The notes under the pieces were generated by a model. That model was not told the origin of the DNA. It searched no databases and saw nothing but the letters and a program-made list of their open reading frames with translations. A program made the position numbers and the translations under genes. From contig CAIQBW010000017.1 of the NCBI GenBank assembly GCA_903870165.1, positions 62,001-126,000 on the forward strand: a DNA stretch of 64,000 nt, read 5' to 3'. This document shows positions 17,302 through 25,723 of the stretch, piece after piece; position 1 is the first letter of the stretch; each line of letters begins with the position of its first letter. The DNA comes from an uncultured Methylophilaceae bacterium (lineage in GTDB: Bacteria; Pseudomonadota; Gammaproteobacteria; Burkholderiales; Methylophilaceae).

Positions 17302-17360
17302 TTTGGTTAATAAAAGTATTTATATATTGTGTTTTCTTAGGTGGGTTTGGACAACCGAAA
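17302..17360 (-). promoter_or_regulatory. Upstream region sharing two motifs with the DUF6641 gene promoter
   Basis: TTGGTTAAT (17302-17310) and TGGACAACCGAAA (17348-17360) occur here and, in the same order and spacing relative to the start codon (59 versus 58 bases to the second motif), upstream of the gene at 25213-25653. Shared regulation or common descent of the two upstream regions is inferred. Confidence 0.5.
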
Positions 17361-17454
17361 AAGGCACTAGCGAAGACTCAATTAAAATCAATTGGTTAAA
17401 TGATAAAAGGGCATTAGGTAAAGAATATTACAATTTTCTTTACCTAAGATATAA

Positions 17455-17877
17455 CTAATAATGCATAGCTACATTTAGCTCAGTATCACTTAGCACTTCA
17501 AAGTCACTGTCTTCAAATGAGGGTGGTCCAATCACGACTGGGTTGTTGGATAATGCGTATCCCTCTGTTGGGATCATGCCGAATCTTTTATTAAGCAGTC
17601 CATTACCGTCTTCATCATGGTAAGCCAAGATCGCATAGTGGCCTTTCTTAACACCATCAAATTTCACTGTGACGATACCTTCTGTTGCAGGCACTTGTAG
17701 GATAGCGAATGCTTGAGCGCTTTTTCTAAAGGTTTTTGCTTCGTTATAAAGCTCCACGAAGACATTGCCGTGATTATTCTTCACGCCTTTAATATGAACA
17801 GACAGGCTGAACTCATCCGCGTAAGCGAATTTAGTCATCATTAGCATGAAGGCAAAGCCTATTAACTTAAGTTTCAT
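17455..17877 (-). CDS. DUF2141 secreted protein
   Basis: 140 residues with a signal peptide ending FAYA. The body matches DUF2141: LSVHIKGVKNNHGNVFVELYN, AFAILQVPATEGIVTVKFDGVKKGHYAILAYHDEDGNG (in parts) and RFGMIPTEGYALSNN. It is a small periplasmic beta-sandwich of unknown role. It is the last gene of a six-gene operon, starting 2 bases after the TPR gene ends. Confidence 0.9.
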   Translation of the reverse strand: MKLKLIGFAFMLMMTKFAYADEFSLSVHIKGVKNNHGNVFVELYNEAKTFRKSAQAFAILQVPATEGIVTVKFDGVKKGHYAILAYHDEDGNGLLNKRFGMIPTEGYALSNNPVVIGPPSFEDSDFEVLSDTELNVAMHY

Positions 17878-17879
17878 GG

Positions 17880-18542
17880 TTATGATTTCTTCTCTGCTAT
17901 TTTCTTTAGAAGCTCGTTAATTTCTTTCTTGCGACCCTCATCAGCCCCTTCACGGCCTTCACGCGGTGGTGCTTGTAGTGCTTTCTTTAAGACTTGCTCA
18001 GCTTTAGTTAAATCACCCCGTTTGAACAGGTAGTCCCCATAGAAGTAGTTCGCATCGATACCATCAGGATTTAGCTCTAAGCCCTTAAGTAGAAGTTCTT
18101 TCGCTTTTTCGTTGTCACCAAAGGCAATTGGCCATGGCGGTACTTGATAATATAAAGAGCCTAGGCTCGTATAAGCTGAGCCATGTAATGCGTTGGGGTT
18201 GAGTTTGATGGCTTCATCAAAGCTTTTCTTTGCACTTTTCACCAAAGAAAGAGCTGCGATTTGTCCGCTGATGCCATTTCTCACGCCAGCAAAGGTGCCT
18301 TCAATAATGCCTTCCCAAATGAGTGGTTCTGCATGGCCAGGGTATTGGCTGGTTATTTTTTGGGATTGTGTTAATAACTCCTCGAAGCCTTTTTCTTGCT
18401 GAGCTAAAGGGGTTTGATATTTGAGCTTTTCCCAGCTTTTTTGAAGTTGGAATACGTCTTCATCCATCCCAGCAAAGGCATTGCCTGCAAATAGAAAGGT
18501 AATTAGGGTTAAGCTCCATAAACTGTTTTTAATGATGTTCAT
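17880..18542 (-). CDS. Secreted TPR-repeat protein
   Basis: 220 residues with a signal peptide ending NAFA. It has tetratricopeptide-like repeats (EKAKELLLKGLELNPDGIDANYFYGD, in parts; AEQVLKKALQAPP). It may act as a periplasmic scaffold for the operon's export or assembly step. It is separated by 18 bases from the SDR gene upstream. Confidence 0.88.
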   Translation of the reverse strand: MNIIKNSLWSLTLITFLFAGNAFAGMDEDVFQLQKSWEKLKYQTPLAQQEKGFEELLTQSQKITSQYPGHAEPLIWEGIIEGTFAGVRNGISGQIAALSLVKSAKKSFDEAIKLNPNALHGSAYTSLGSLYYQVPPWPIAFGDNEKAKELLLKGLELNPDGIDANYFYGDYLFKRGDLTKAEQVLKKALQAPPREGREGADEGRKKEINELLKKIAEKKS

Positions 18543-18560
18543 AATTAAAGCTCCTCAAGT

Positions 18561-19349
18561 TTATTTAGATAAATATTTCTTAATGATGGGTAGTTGTTTG
18601 ATGATCGATTTCTCAGGAATTTCTGGAAATAGCTTATTCATAAATACAAAGAATGACTCCTTCAATCCAAGCTTCTTCTCACTCGTCGACTTTCCTAAGA
18701 ATTTCATAAAGGCCTCTGCGACGACTTCTGGCGCATCCATGGCATTGCCGAGCTCGGTGTTCATGAGCACAATTTTGTCGTTATTGAATTTAGTCTGTGT
18801 GGCGCGCGGCGCAAAATAACGGATGCTGACTTTAGTATCGCCAAGCTCACGTTTTAAGGCTTGTGTGAATCCTCTCAAGCCAAACTTGCTGACGCAGTAA
18901 GCGGTGAAGCCTGGATATCCTATATAGCCAAAGATGGAACCAGTGTTAATCACTTGGGCTTTCGGTTCTTTTTTGAGGAGAGGAATCAATGCGTGGGTGA
19001 GGAGCATAGGCGCAAGCAAGTTGACCTCGATGATCCGTTGGATCGTTTCCTCGTCTTGATTCTCATACAGGTCAAAGTCATTAATGCCTGCGTTGTTAAT
19101 GAGTAAGTTTACTCCGCCCAGTGATTCACATAAGGCTTTTACCTTTTGTCTGATACTTGGCTCATTAATATTGCCGCCTACGACGTGCGCGTTTTCTAAC
19201 TTGAGTGTTGTTTTGAGGGCATTTAATTCCGCTTCAAAAAGCCCGACTAAGACAATATGTGACGCTTTGGGTGCAAGCAGCTTTACAATCTCCTGGCCGA
19301 TGCCACCTGTCGCGCCGGTAATCACGACCTTAAATTTTGTATCTGACAT
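18561..19349 (-). CDS. Short-chain dehydrogenase/reductase
   Basis: 262 residues from ATG 19349 (AAAGGAC precedes it; the longer frame to 19367 overlaps the previous gene). A Rossmann nucleotide-binding loop TGATGGIG lies at the N-terminus, followed by NNAG, catalytic Ser in NTGSIFG, and YCVSK (Tyr-x3-Lys). The C-terminus (KESFFVFMNKLFPEIP) is predicted to be a membrane-associating helix. The substrate is unknown; in this operon a fatty acyl-derived aldehyde or ketone is plausible. Confidence 0.93.
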   Translation of the reverse strand: MSDTKFKVVITGATGGIGQEIVKLLAPKASHIVLVGLFEAELNALKTTLKLENAHVVGGNINEPSIRQKVKALCESLGGVNLLINNAGINDFDLYENQDEETIQRIIEVNLLAPMLLTHALIPLLKKEPKAQVINTGSIFGYIGYPGFTAYCVSKFGLRGFTQALKRELGDTKVSIRYFAPRATQTKFNNDKIVLMNTELGNAMDAPEVVAEAFMKFLGKSTSEKKLGLKESFFVFMNKLFPEIPEKSIIKQLPIIKKYLSK

Positions 19350-19360
19350 TGGATGGTCCT

Positions 19361-20023
19361 TTAGCAATTGAAGTTTGGGAGGCTTTTAAAGATCGCCCCG
19401 TAGAGTGCATAAAACCGTTTCGCACAATAAATGACACATGCCTTGTCAGCTTCATCCGTTAATTGATTCATGATGCTTTCAAAGAATTTCACATGCTCTA
19501 AGTCAAGACTCCCATGCGAGGTTAGATAAGTAAAAGCATTCGCCGGAAGACCAAGCGACTCCTTGATTACGCTCGCTGCATTGGTTGCAAGCGCGGTGCT
19601 TGTTCCCTCTAGTACGTAGACCATGCCAAAAAAGCCAACAGGATTTAATCTGTCTATCTGGTGATATGCATAAGCCACCATCGATTCTGTCGTCAAATCA
19701 GGCGCGGCGTTTCGAACTTCCTCTGGGCGCCCACCGCAAGCCTTGATATCGGACAGAATCCATTCCTCGTGCCCAATTTCCTCTTCAATGTATTCTGCCA
19801 ATGCCTTTCTGAGCCATTCATGCTGATGACCGAGTCTGCTTCCGCAAGCCATGAGTAGTGGTACGGTATGCCTGACGTGATGGAAGGCCTGTGAGAGAAA
19901 CGCGATGTATTGTTCGCGATTAATTTGGCCTTGTAGGGCACGTTGAATGATGGGCAGAGAAAATAATGCCTGACGCTCTTGCTCTGTTTCTTGTTGCAGC
20001 CTATCAAAAAATGCAATGGTCAT
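19361..20023 (-). CDS. Heme-oxygenase-like diiron oxidase (iron-containing redox enzyme family)
   Basis: 220 residues, all-helical TenA/HO-like fold. The metal-ligand pattern is visible: EYIEEEIGHEEW (E around 81-82, H85), VLEG (E139) and HGSLDLEHVKFF (H170, D174, H177). Family members such as UndA and the N-oxygenases use this site for O2-dependent desaturation, decarboxylation or N-oxidation. It abuts the AMP-ligase gene with no gap and is followed by the SDR, so it likely acts on an activated acyl or amino-acyl substrate. The exact reaction is unknown. Confidence 0.87.
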   Translation of the reverse strand: MTIAFFDRLQQETEQERQALFSLPIIQRALQGQINREQYIAFLSQAFHHVRHTVPLLMACGSRLGHQHEWLRKALAEYIEEEIGHEEWILSDIKACGGRPEEVRNAAPDLTTESMVAYAYHQIDRLNPVGFFGMVYVLEGTSTALATNAASVIKESLGLPANAFTYLTSHGSLDLEHVKFFESIMNQLTDEADKACVIYCAKRFYALYGAIFKSLPNFNC

Positions 20024-21460
20024 TTAGCTTCCTTGGATTTCGTAAAGGGATTCAATTTCATTTTGGTACTGACTCAATATAGCCTCTCGCTTGAGTCTTC
20101 CGTTCGGAGTGGCCATATTGTTTGATGGGCTGAATGCTTCATTTACTCTGACCCAGCCTTGAATGCAGGCGTAGTCTGGTAGCTTTAAATTCACTCCGGA
20201 AATTAAGGCGTCAATCTGCGCGTTAGAAATCAGTTCAGATATCGGCACAATCAGTGCGGAGAGGTATGGCTTACCGTCCCCAACCACCATCACTTGTTTA
20301 ATGAGGCCAGTTTCCATCATTAATGTTTCAGGCCATTCCGGTGATACATTCCGACCGAAGCCCGTCACTAAAATATTCTTTTTTCTGCCATCGATGTAAA
20401 GGTAGCCATCTTCATCTAGATGACCGATATCGCCACTATCTAGCCATTCACTTTCTTGAATTGCTTGCCCGAAATAATGGACAGGAGCTTGGCCGCTTAC
20501 TTGAATTTCACCATCCTCAGCAATCCTTACTTGTCGATTGGCGAGCGGCCTCCCAACACTTCCCACTTTTCGGCTTTCTGGGAGGTTTAGTGCAACCACT
20601 GAGCTACATTCCGATAGGCCATAACCTTCGAATACAGGTAGGCCTAGGTCGAGCGCTTTGGTGATCAAGGATGTTGGAGTCTTGGCGCCGCCCACCGCAA
20701 CAAATTTGAGCGAGGCAATTCGCGGATCATTTTGATGAAGTACAGATGTAATAGCCTGCAACATTTGCGGCAATAAGATGATGCTCTCTGCTTGGTATTC
20801 CTCAATCGCAGATAAACATTGATTTGGATTAAATTGGCTTGACCCTTCGAACCCCACCTGATGCATCGGCAGGCAGATGTTTTCAGCGTCACTTAAGAGG
20901 GATGTGTAAACGCCCGCAAGATTTTCTAAAAGCAGAGCAAACGGCAATAGGTTAAGGTGCTTCTTGATGTTGAGCGGTGCTAAGGCGTTTGCTAGCGTCT
21001 CTGCGACTTGCCACTGTGCAATCGAGGATAAGCACACGCCCTTAGGATTTGATGTGGTGCCGGAGGTGAAGGTTACCTTATCAACGCCGTGATATGCTGC
21101 TTCAATGCTGTGGTCATAGTGGGCTGCATGAAATAAATGCAAATGCCCAAAGCTGTGGCCACTAAATGTAAAGCCGATATTTTCAGCAAAGATGCTGTTA
21201 CTGGTTAAGAGCGAGCCAAGTCCTGAAGTTTTAATGGTATGCACCATCTGTTCAGGCGTGAAAAATAATGGGATAGGTACGATAGGGGCAACGCTTTGTG
21301 CAGCTAAGTCTGCAGCAATCCATTCGGGGGAGTTGTCTGCAAGGAGTCCAATCGCTGAGTGATGGCGTTGCCTATCCTCTAAAACGTTAGCAATGGTAGC
21401 GATCTGACTTTCTAGGTCAGCCCTTGTCCACAACGTTTCATGAGAGCGAATGAGCGTCAT
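20024..21460 (-). CDS. AMP-forming acyl-CoA/acyl-acid ligase
   Basis: 478 residues from ATG 21460. Adenylating-enzyme signatures: TFTSGTTSNPKGV (P-loop-like), GYGLSECSS, WLDSGDIGHLDEDGYLYIDGR (in parts) and the catalytic Lys in NGRLKREAIL near the C-terminus. It activates a carboxylic acid, probably a fatty acid. The reading frame is also open upstream to 21499 through a C9 tract. The first 23 bases overlap the thermostable-hemolysin gene; losing one C would fuse the two proteins in frame. Confidence 0.92.
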   Translation of the reverse strand: MTLIRSHETLWTRADLESQIATIANVLEDRQRHHSAIGLLADNSPEWIAADLAAQSVAPIVPIPLFFTPEQMVHTIKTSGLGSLLTSNSIFAENIGFTFSGHSFGHLHLFHAAHYDHSIEAAYHGVDKVTFTSGTTSNPKGVCLSSIAQWQVAETLANALAPLNIKKHLNLLPFALLLENLAGVYTSLLSDAENICLPMHQVGFEGSSQFNPNQCLSAIEEYQAESIILLPQMLQAITSVLHQNDPRIASLKFVAVGGAKTPTSLITKALDLGLPVFEGYGLSECSSVVALNLPESRKVGSVGRPLANRQVRIAEDGEIQVSGQAPVHYFGQAIQESEWLDSGDIGHLDEDGYLYIDGRKKNILVTGFGRNVSPEWPETLMMETGLIKQVMVVGDGKPYLSALIVPISELISNAQIDALISGVNLKLPDYACIQGWVRVNEAFSPSNNMATPNGRLKREAILSQYQNEIESLYEIQGS

Positions 21461-22031
21461 ATGAGTAATGCCTAGTGCGGACGAGGGGGGGGGCTTCAAT
21501 AAACATCACTTGAGGCTTTTCGTCGTAATAGCTGCCCCAGTTCTCCCCTTTATTTGGGAGCAGTGAGGGGTCTGCGTCAATCAATGCAATTGGGTTGAGT
21601 TGTAACCTTTGGAATGCGTTCACAACTAAGTTGTTAGCGGTGAAGACCACCCATCTTGCGCCTTGGCTGTAAAGATCAGCAGCCATTTTTTGAATGAGCC
21701 TGCGCGTAGCTCCAGGGTGTATCGCAGCAAGATTTCCTAGTTCAAAAATTTCATCTCGGTCAACGGGTGCGTGAATGTGGTTTGAGATTGCTTCTTCTAT
21801 TGGATGCGCTAAGTACTGCTCAAGAAATGCAGGATGATTTTTAAGTTGTGTAATACCGAATGCCGCAATGAAATGGTCTGCATGATCTTCGCAGCCAACA
21901 AGTAAGTCGCAGAAATAATTCACGTCAGCGTGATAGGCTTCATAGAAATTCTCCGCAATGAAATCCTGTATCCCTTGTCTTGCGGGATTGTTGGCTTCAG
22001 CCCATGTGACTGAGCAATGCATGGTGGACAT
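21438..22031 (-). CDS. Thermostable-hemolysin family protein (GNAT-like)
   Basis: About 197 residues from ATG 22031 (AGGAG 9 bases upstream; the longer frame to 22070 lacks an RBS). DFIAENFYEAYHADVNYFCDLLVGC (in parts), FELGNLAAIHPGATRRLI and AVFTANNLVVNAFQRL-type segments match the T_hemolysin family. The family has an acyltransferase-like fold, so an acyl transfer role is more likely than haemolysis. The C-terminus past EAPP is read through a C9 tract and ends in a divergent tail (LVRTRHYSYDAHSLS) probably not native to the family. Confidence 0.85.
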   Translation of the reverse strand: MSTMHCSVTWAEANNPARQGIQDFIAENFYEAYHADVNYFCDLLVGCEDHADHFIAAFGITQLKNHPAFLEQYLAHPIEEAISNHIHAPVDRDEIFELGNLAAIHPGATRRLIQKMAADLYSQGARWVVFTANNLVVNAFQRLQLNPIALIDADPSLLPNKGENWGSYYDEKPQVMFIEAPPLVRTRHYSYDAHSLS

Positions 22032-22130
22032 TTTTCTTAGCTCCTCACGATTGAATTTTCTAAAGGGCAAAATAACTTCCTATCGACATCTAAGTTAGGA
22101 GCATGTTCACACAAAATTACTTTGATGTAA

Positions 22131-22160
22131 AACTATTTTTATTTTTATATAAAAATAGTT
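22131..22160. promoter_or_regulatory. AT-rich palindrome, candidate MarR operator
   Basis: AACTATTTTTA and TAAAAATAGTT form a perfect 11-base inverted repeat, 8 bases apart, in the 187-base gap between the divergent MarR gene and the six-gene operon. Confidence 0.6.
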
Positions 22161-22218
22161 TTCTATATTAATAATAGTCTGTTACAGTTTTATTAAATTC
22201 TTAATTGAAATAAGTCAT

Positions 22219-22686
22219 ATGAAAAAGACAGTCGCACAAAAACAAGCTGTATTGGGCTTTAGAAAAATTTATATAGCAGCGAAGAACCACTTCAAGGACG
22301 TTGAACTTGCGACGGGATTATCAAGTTCTCAACTTTGGATATTGCAGCATGTGTCTAAAAATGAAGGGATAGGCATCACTGAACTTTCTAAATTATTGAT
22401 GGTTCATGTCTCTACTTGTAGCCTGCTTGTTGATAAGGCCATTGCAAAAGGCTTGTTGGTCAAAAAACGTTGTGATATTGACGCGCGAAGAACGGGCCTG
22501 ACTTTGAGTGAGGCCGCGAAAGAACTGCTTGAGAAAACCCCAAAGTCATCAGAGGGCTTGCTGTCAAAATCCTTGAAGAAATTAAATGAAGATGACGTCA
22601 TTGCTTTAAGCGCCTTGCTAGATAAATTAGTGCATTTAATGCATGCGGATAAGAAAAAGTTTAAATTCCCACCTGTTGATGATTAG
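22219..22686 (+). CDS. MarR-family transcriptional regulator
   Basis: 155 residues with a winged-helix core: LWILQHVSKNEGIGITELSKLL (in parts), then the wing DIDARRTGLTLSEAAKELL. It is divergent from the diiron-oxidase operon with a palindrome between them, so it probably represses that operon and itself in response to a small lipophilic or phenolic ligand (family-based inference). Confidence 0.9.
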   Translation: MKKTVAQKQAVLGFRKIYIAAKNHFKDVELATGLSSSQLWILQHVSKNEGIGITELSKLLMVHVSTCSLLVDKAIAKGLLVKKRCDIDARRTGLTLSEAAKELLEKTPKSSEGLLSKSLKKLNEDDVIALSALLDKLVHLMHADKKKFKFPPVDD

Positions 22687-22838
22687 GCATCTCTTGTTGT
22701 TTTAATGTCGCCTAATTATGTATCTTTTGTGAAAAATCCATTTGTTTTACTCCTTATTGATTTATATCAATTCAAGCCATCCAATTAAAAGCATATAAGT
22801 AACCGTGGATTAATTTTTTAACGGTGCTGGGTGTGTTC

Positions 22839-24158
22839 ATGTTTAAAATTCAAAAAGATATTATTCGTTTCATTCAAGCTGGTTTGTTGGGCTTGCTGGT
22901 ACTGTTAGGTATGAGTACCGAGGCGCAAGCGGTTCCGAGCTTTGCGAGGCAAACAGGCGAGAATTGTGTGGCCTGTCATACAAGCTTTCCTGAACTTACT
23001 CCTTTTGGCCGTGAATTCAAATTAAACGGCTATACCTTGGGTGAAACAAAGTGGCTTCCATTTTCAGGAATGGGGATGATATCAAGCACCAGCATCAAAA
23101 ATAATGACGATGGTAATGGCGGGAAGATTATGCCAAAGCAGAACGCCATTGAAATAGATCAGCTCAGTGTGTTTGCGGCAGGTAAGGTTAATGACCACGT
23201 GGGTGGATTTGTACAGTTTACTTACGCCAACTATCCTGGTGCTCCTGTTGATCCACAACATCATAGCGCTATCGACAATACAGATTTACGTATTATTCAG
23301 AACTTCACATTAGCAGATAAAAATCTGTTAGTTGGTTTAACCTTAAATAACAACCCGTCGGTACAAGACGTTTGGAATACAACGCCAGCTTGGGGTTATC
23401 CTTTCTACTCTCCAGGTATCATTGGTACACCAGGTGCAACAGCTACGACAGTGATTGATGGAATGTTTGCCCAGACTTCTGCAGGTCTAGGAGCCTATGT
23501 TTGGTGGGATAGGCATCTCTATGCAGAACTCTCTATGTACGGAAACGCGAACAGGACATTGGGATTTTTGAGTGCAGGAACTAGATTAGACCCTAATAAT
23601 AGCTTGGTCGGTCACAACAACCCTTACTGGCGACTTGCTTGGAACGAGGAATGGGGCGCTAACTCATTGATGGTTGGCACCTACGGTATGCGTGCAAGTA
23701 TTAGCAGAGTTGACGCTCCCGGCCTCATTGATACATATACTGATACCGCAGTCGATGCGTAGTATCAATACATTTCAGACCCATCAATTTTTACGGCTCA
23801 GGCAACTTTTATCCATGAGAAACAAAATGCCGCGGGTTATCAAGTTATCAACGGCAACGACAACGCAAACAACACCTTGAATGTTTTTAAAGGAAAAGTG
23901 AGTTATTTGTATGACCGAACTTACGGTGCGACACTGGGGTTCAATAATATTACTGGTAGCAGTGATGCAGGGCTTTATAGCGGAAAACCAAACAGCCGGT
24001 TTTATACCATGGAAGTCAATTATAACTACAACCCACAAGTGAGGTTTTTAGCCCAATATACCTATTACGATAAATTAGACCAGGCGGCAATGGGCGGTGC
24101 CAGCCAGTCCGCTAAAGACTACAACACCCTCATGTTAGCTACTTGGTTTGCATTCTAA
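22839..24158 (+). pseudogene. Outer-membrane cytochrome-c porin-like gene interrupted by an in-frame amber codon
   Basis: The frame from ATG 22839 encodes a signal peptide, one heme site CVACH with the usual NCVACH.SFPELTPFGREFKLNGY context, then repeated amphipathic strands. TAG at 23760-23762 stops it, yet the same frame continues open for 132 codons to TAA 24158 with barrel-like strands and a terminal aromatic (LATWFAF), as expected of an outer-membrane barrel. The surrounding AVDA-stop-YQYISDPS suggests a CAG to TAG change. No other damage is visible, so the lesion is recent, suppressed, or a base-call error. The diheme cytochrome gene follows within 7 bases. Confidence 0.85.
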
Positions 24159-24164
24159 GGAAAG

Positions 24165-24770
24165 ATGATGATGAAAAATTTAATTAAAATATCGTTCTTC
24201 CTAGATTTAATCTTTAGTCTTAATGCTAATGCAGAGACGGCTGACCGGCTTGATAAACAGCTTTGTTCGATATGTCACGGGGTGGGTGGCAATACCACAT
24301 CAGAGCAATTCCCGATGCTCGCTGGACAGAATGCTGTTTACTTTACTTCTCAAATGAGAGCATTCAGGGATAAGAGTAGAGCAAATCTAAATGCGTCGCG
24401 ATTTATGTGGGGAATTTCTTCCAGACTCACTGATGAAGATATTGACAAGTTAGCTGCCTATTTCGAGGCGCAAACCCCCGCTCATGTAGGAAAAATTACC
24501 GATCAGGTGAAGTATGATCAGGGTAAGACCCTGTTCACGATTGGTGACCAATCAAGAGGGGTGCCGGCATGCGCAGCGTGTCACGGTGAAAAAGCGCAAG
24601 GTGGTGCAACTATGCCAAGACTTGCAGGACAGCATGAAGAATATCTAAAGAAACAACTTAAAGTGTTTTATGGTACTGAACGGCCTGCTGCTGTGGCTAT
24701 GCATGAGATTGTGAAGGCGCTTACTGAAAAGGATATAGAAGCTCTAGCTCAATATTTACAAGCGCAATAA
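24165..24770 (+). CDS. Periplasmic diheme cytochrome c (c4/c553 type)
   Basis: About 200 residues with a signal peptide (LIFSLNANA) and two heme c sites, CSICH and CAACH, each heading a similar ~90-residue domain with a later Met ligand region (FPMLAGQ; MPRLAGQ). An electron carrier, presumably paired with the outer-membrane cytochrome just upstream. Three consecutive ATG codons (24165, 24168, 24171) follow AAGGAAA; which one is used does not affect the product much. Confidence 0.93.
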   Translation: MMMKNLIKISFFLDLIFSLNANAETADRLDKQLCSICHGVGGNTTSEQFPMLAGQNAVYFTSQMRAFRDKSRANLNASRFMWGISSRLTDEDIDKLAAYFEAQTPAHVGKITDQVKYDQGKTLFTIGDQSRGVPACAACHGEKAQGGATMPRLAGQHEEYLKKQLKVFYGTERPAAVAMHEIVKALTEKDIEALAQYLQAQ

Positions 24771-24799
24771 ATTTTTTAATTGAAGTGAATAGCTAGTGC

Positions 24800-24982
24800 T
24801 TATGCACGGAATGACTTCGCCAACGCCTGCTGACCAGCTTTGATCTTCTGGCGAGCCTTCTCAGCCTTTATGGCCTTCTGTGTTGTTTTAACTTGATTTT
24901 TCATTCCCTGTATTCGTGCTTGATCTGGCGTTAAAGGCTTTTGTGGTTTGATGGTGTTTTCTGCAAATTCGTAATAGCGCAT
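24800..24982 (-). CDS. Small basic protein (60 aa), phage/plasmid-associated
   Basis: MRYYEFAENT then a Lys/Gln/Ala-rich helix (KTTQKAIKAEKARQKIKAGQ). The small, highly basic, helical character fits a nucleic-acid-binding accessory protein. It is first in a minus-strand group with the 56-aa and DUF6641 genes. An AAGGATT RBS precedes it. Confidence 0.6.
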   Translation of the reverse strand: MRYYEFAENTIKPQKPLTPDQARIQGMKNQVKTTQKAIKAEKARQKIKAGQQALAKSFRA

Positions 24983-25030
24983 GGTAAAGAATCCTTGTTG
25001 TTTCTATTATTTACCATGCGCTAGTGCCCT

Positions 25031-25201
25031 TTAAGATCTAACCTGCATCGGTAAACTAATCACATTCGACAGCCCATACATGGCATTTAACTGACCACGT
25101 GCGGCTAGTGCGTTCATGGCCTGCACTCTTACCTTGGTTGATTGCGTACTGGTCTTACTAATGGGTACTTTTACCCAGCATTCATAAGTATTTAAATTCA
25201 T
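25031..25201 (-). CDS. Small protein (56 aa), hypothetical
   Basis: ATG 25201 after AAGGGG encodes MNLNTYECWVKVPISKTSTQ... ending SLPMQVRS. It fits neatly between DUF6641 (11-base gap) and the 60-aa gene, has a good RBS, and its VRVQAMNALAARGQL segment resembles small plasmid-borne proteins. No function is assigned. Confidence 0.6.
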   Translation of the reverse strand: MNLNTYECWVKVPISKTSTQSTKVRVQAMNALAARGQLNAMYGLSNVISLPMQVRS

Positions 25202-25212
25202 CTTCATTCCCC

Positions 25213-25653
25213 TTATTTCTTAAAGTTGCTACGAAGTGCGCCACTGGCTTGATCAATCTGTTGATCTAACTCGCCAGCTTCAACGGCTTTCTTCACCAGC
25301 TCTAATGTACTTATCAGTTGATCCTTATCAGCAACTTCGATGCTGGGTTTGCCTTTAGCCAGCTCAATTACTTTCGTTCCATATTTTATCGTCACGCAGA
25401 GCGAACCTGTATCGCTGTTAAACCACCAAGGGCGGATGCGCTTGTTCACAGCAATTGTTTCGCTAGTGCCAGTGTCAATGTTTTTGACAGTCTTCATCTT
25501 GGTAATGTTGAAAGGCTCGTTTAGGAACTGGCTTCGGGCGAGCTGAATCTGCTCCCACAACTTATTGCCCAGCTTGTGACGACGCTTTACTACATCTGGT
25601 ATTTGTTGGGGTTTAACTGAGGTAACTAACTTCAAAGTATTTAATGTGCTCAT
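25213..25653 (-). CDS. DUF6641-family protein
   Basis: 146 residues: MSTLNTLKLVTSVKPQQIPD, VVKRRHKLGNKLWEQIQLA, KRIRPWWFNSDTGSLCVTIKYG, LAKGKPSIEV, and an ELDQQIDQASGALRSNF end. This is the DUF6641 pattern common on plasmids and ICEs of gamma- and betaproteobacteria; function unknown. Its upstream region shares motifs with the short recombinase at 16723. Confidence 0.8.
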   Translation of the reverse strand: MSTLNTLKLVTSVKPQQIPDVVKRRHKLGNKLWEQIQLARSQFLNEPFNITKMKTVKNIDTGTSETIAVNKRIRPWWFNSDTGSLCVTIKYGTKVIELAKGKPSIEVADKDQLISTLELVKKAVEAGELDQQIDQASGALRSNFKK

Positions 25654-25666
25654 GTAATTTCTCCTG

Positions 25667-25723
25667 TTTGGTTAATGGGCACACATAAAGTTAATGTCAC
25701 TTCGCCAAGATGGACAACCGAAA
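25667..25723 (-). promoter_or_regulatory. Upstream region matching that of the short recombinase
   Basis: TTGGTTAAT (25667-25675) and TGGACAACCGAAA (25711-25723) recur in the same order as at 17302-17360. See that entry. Confidence 0.5.
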
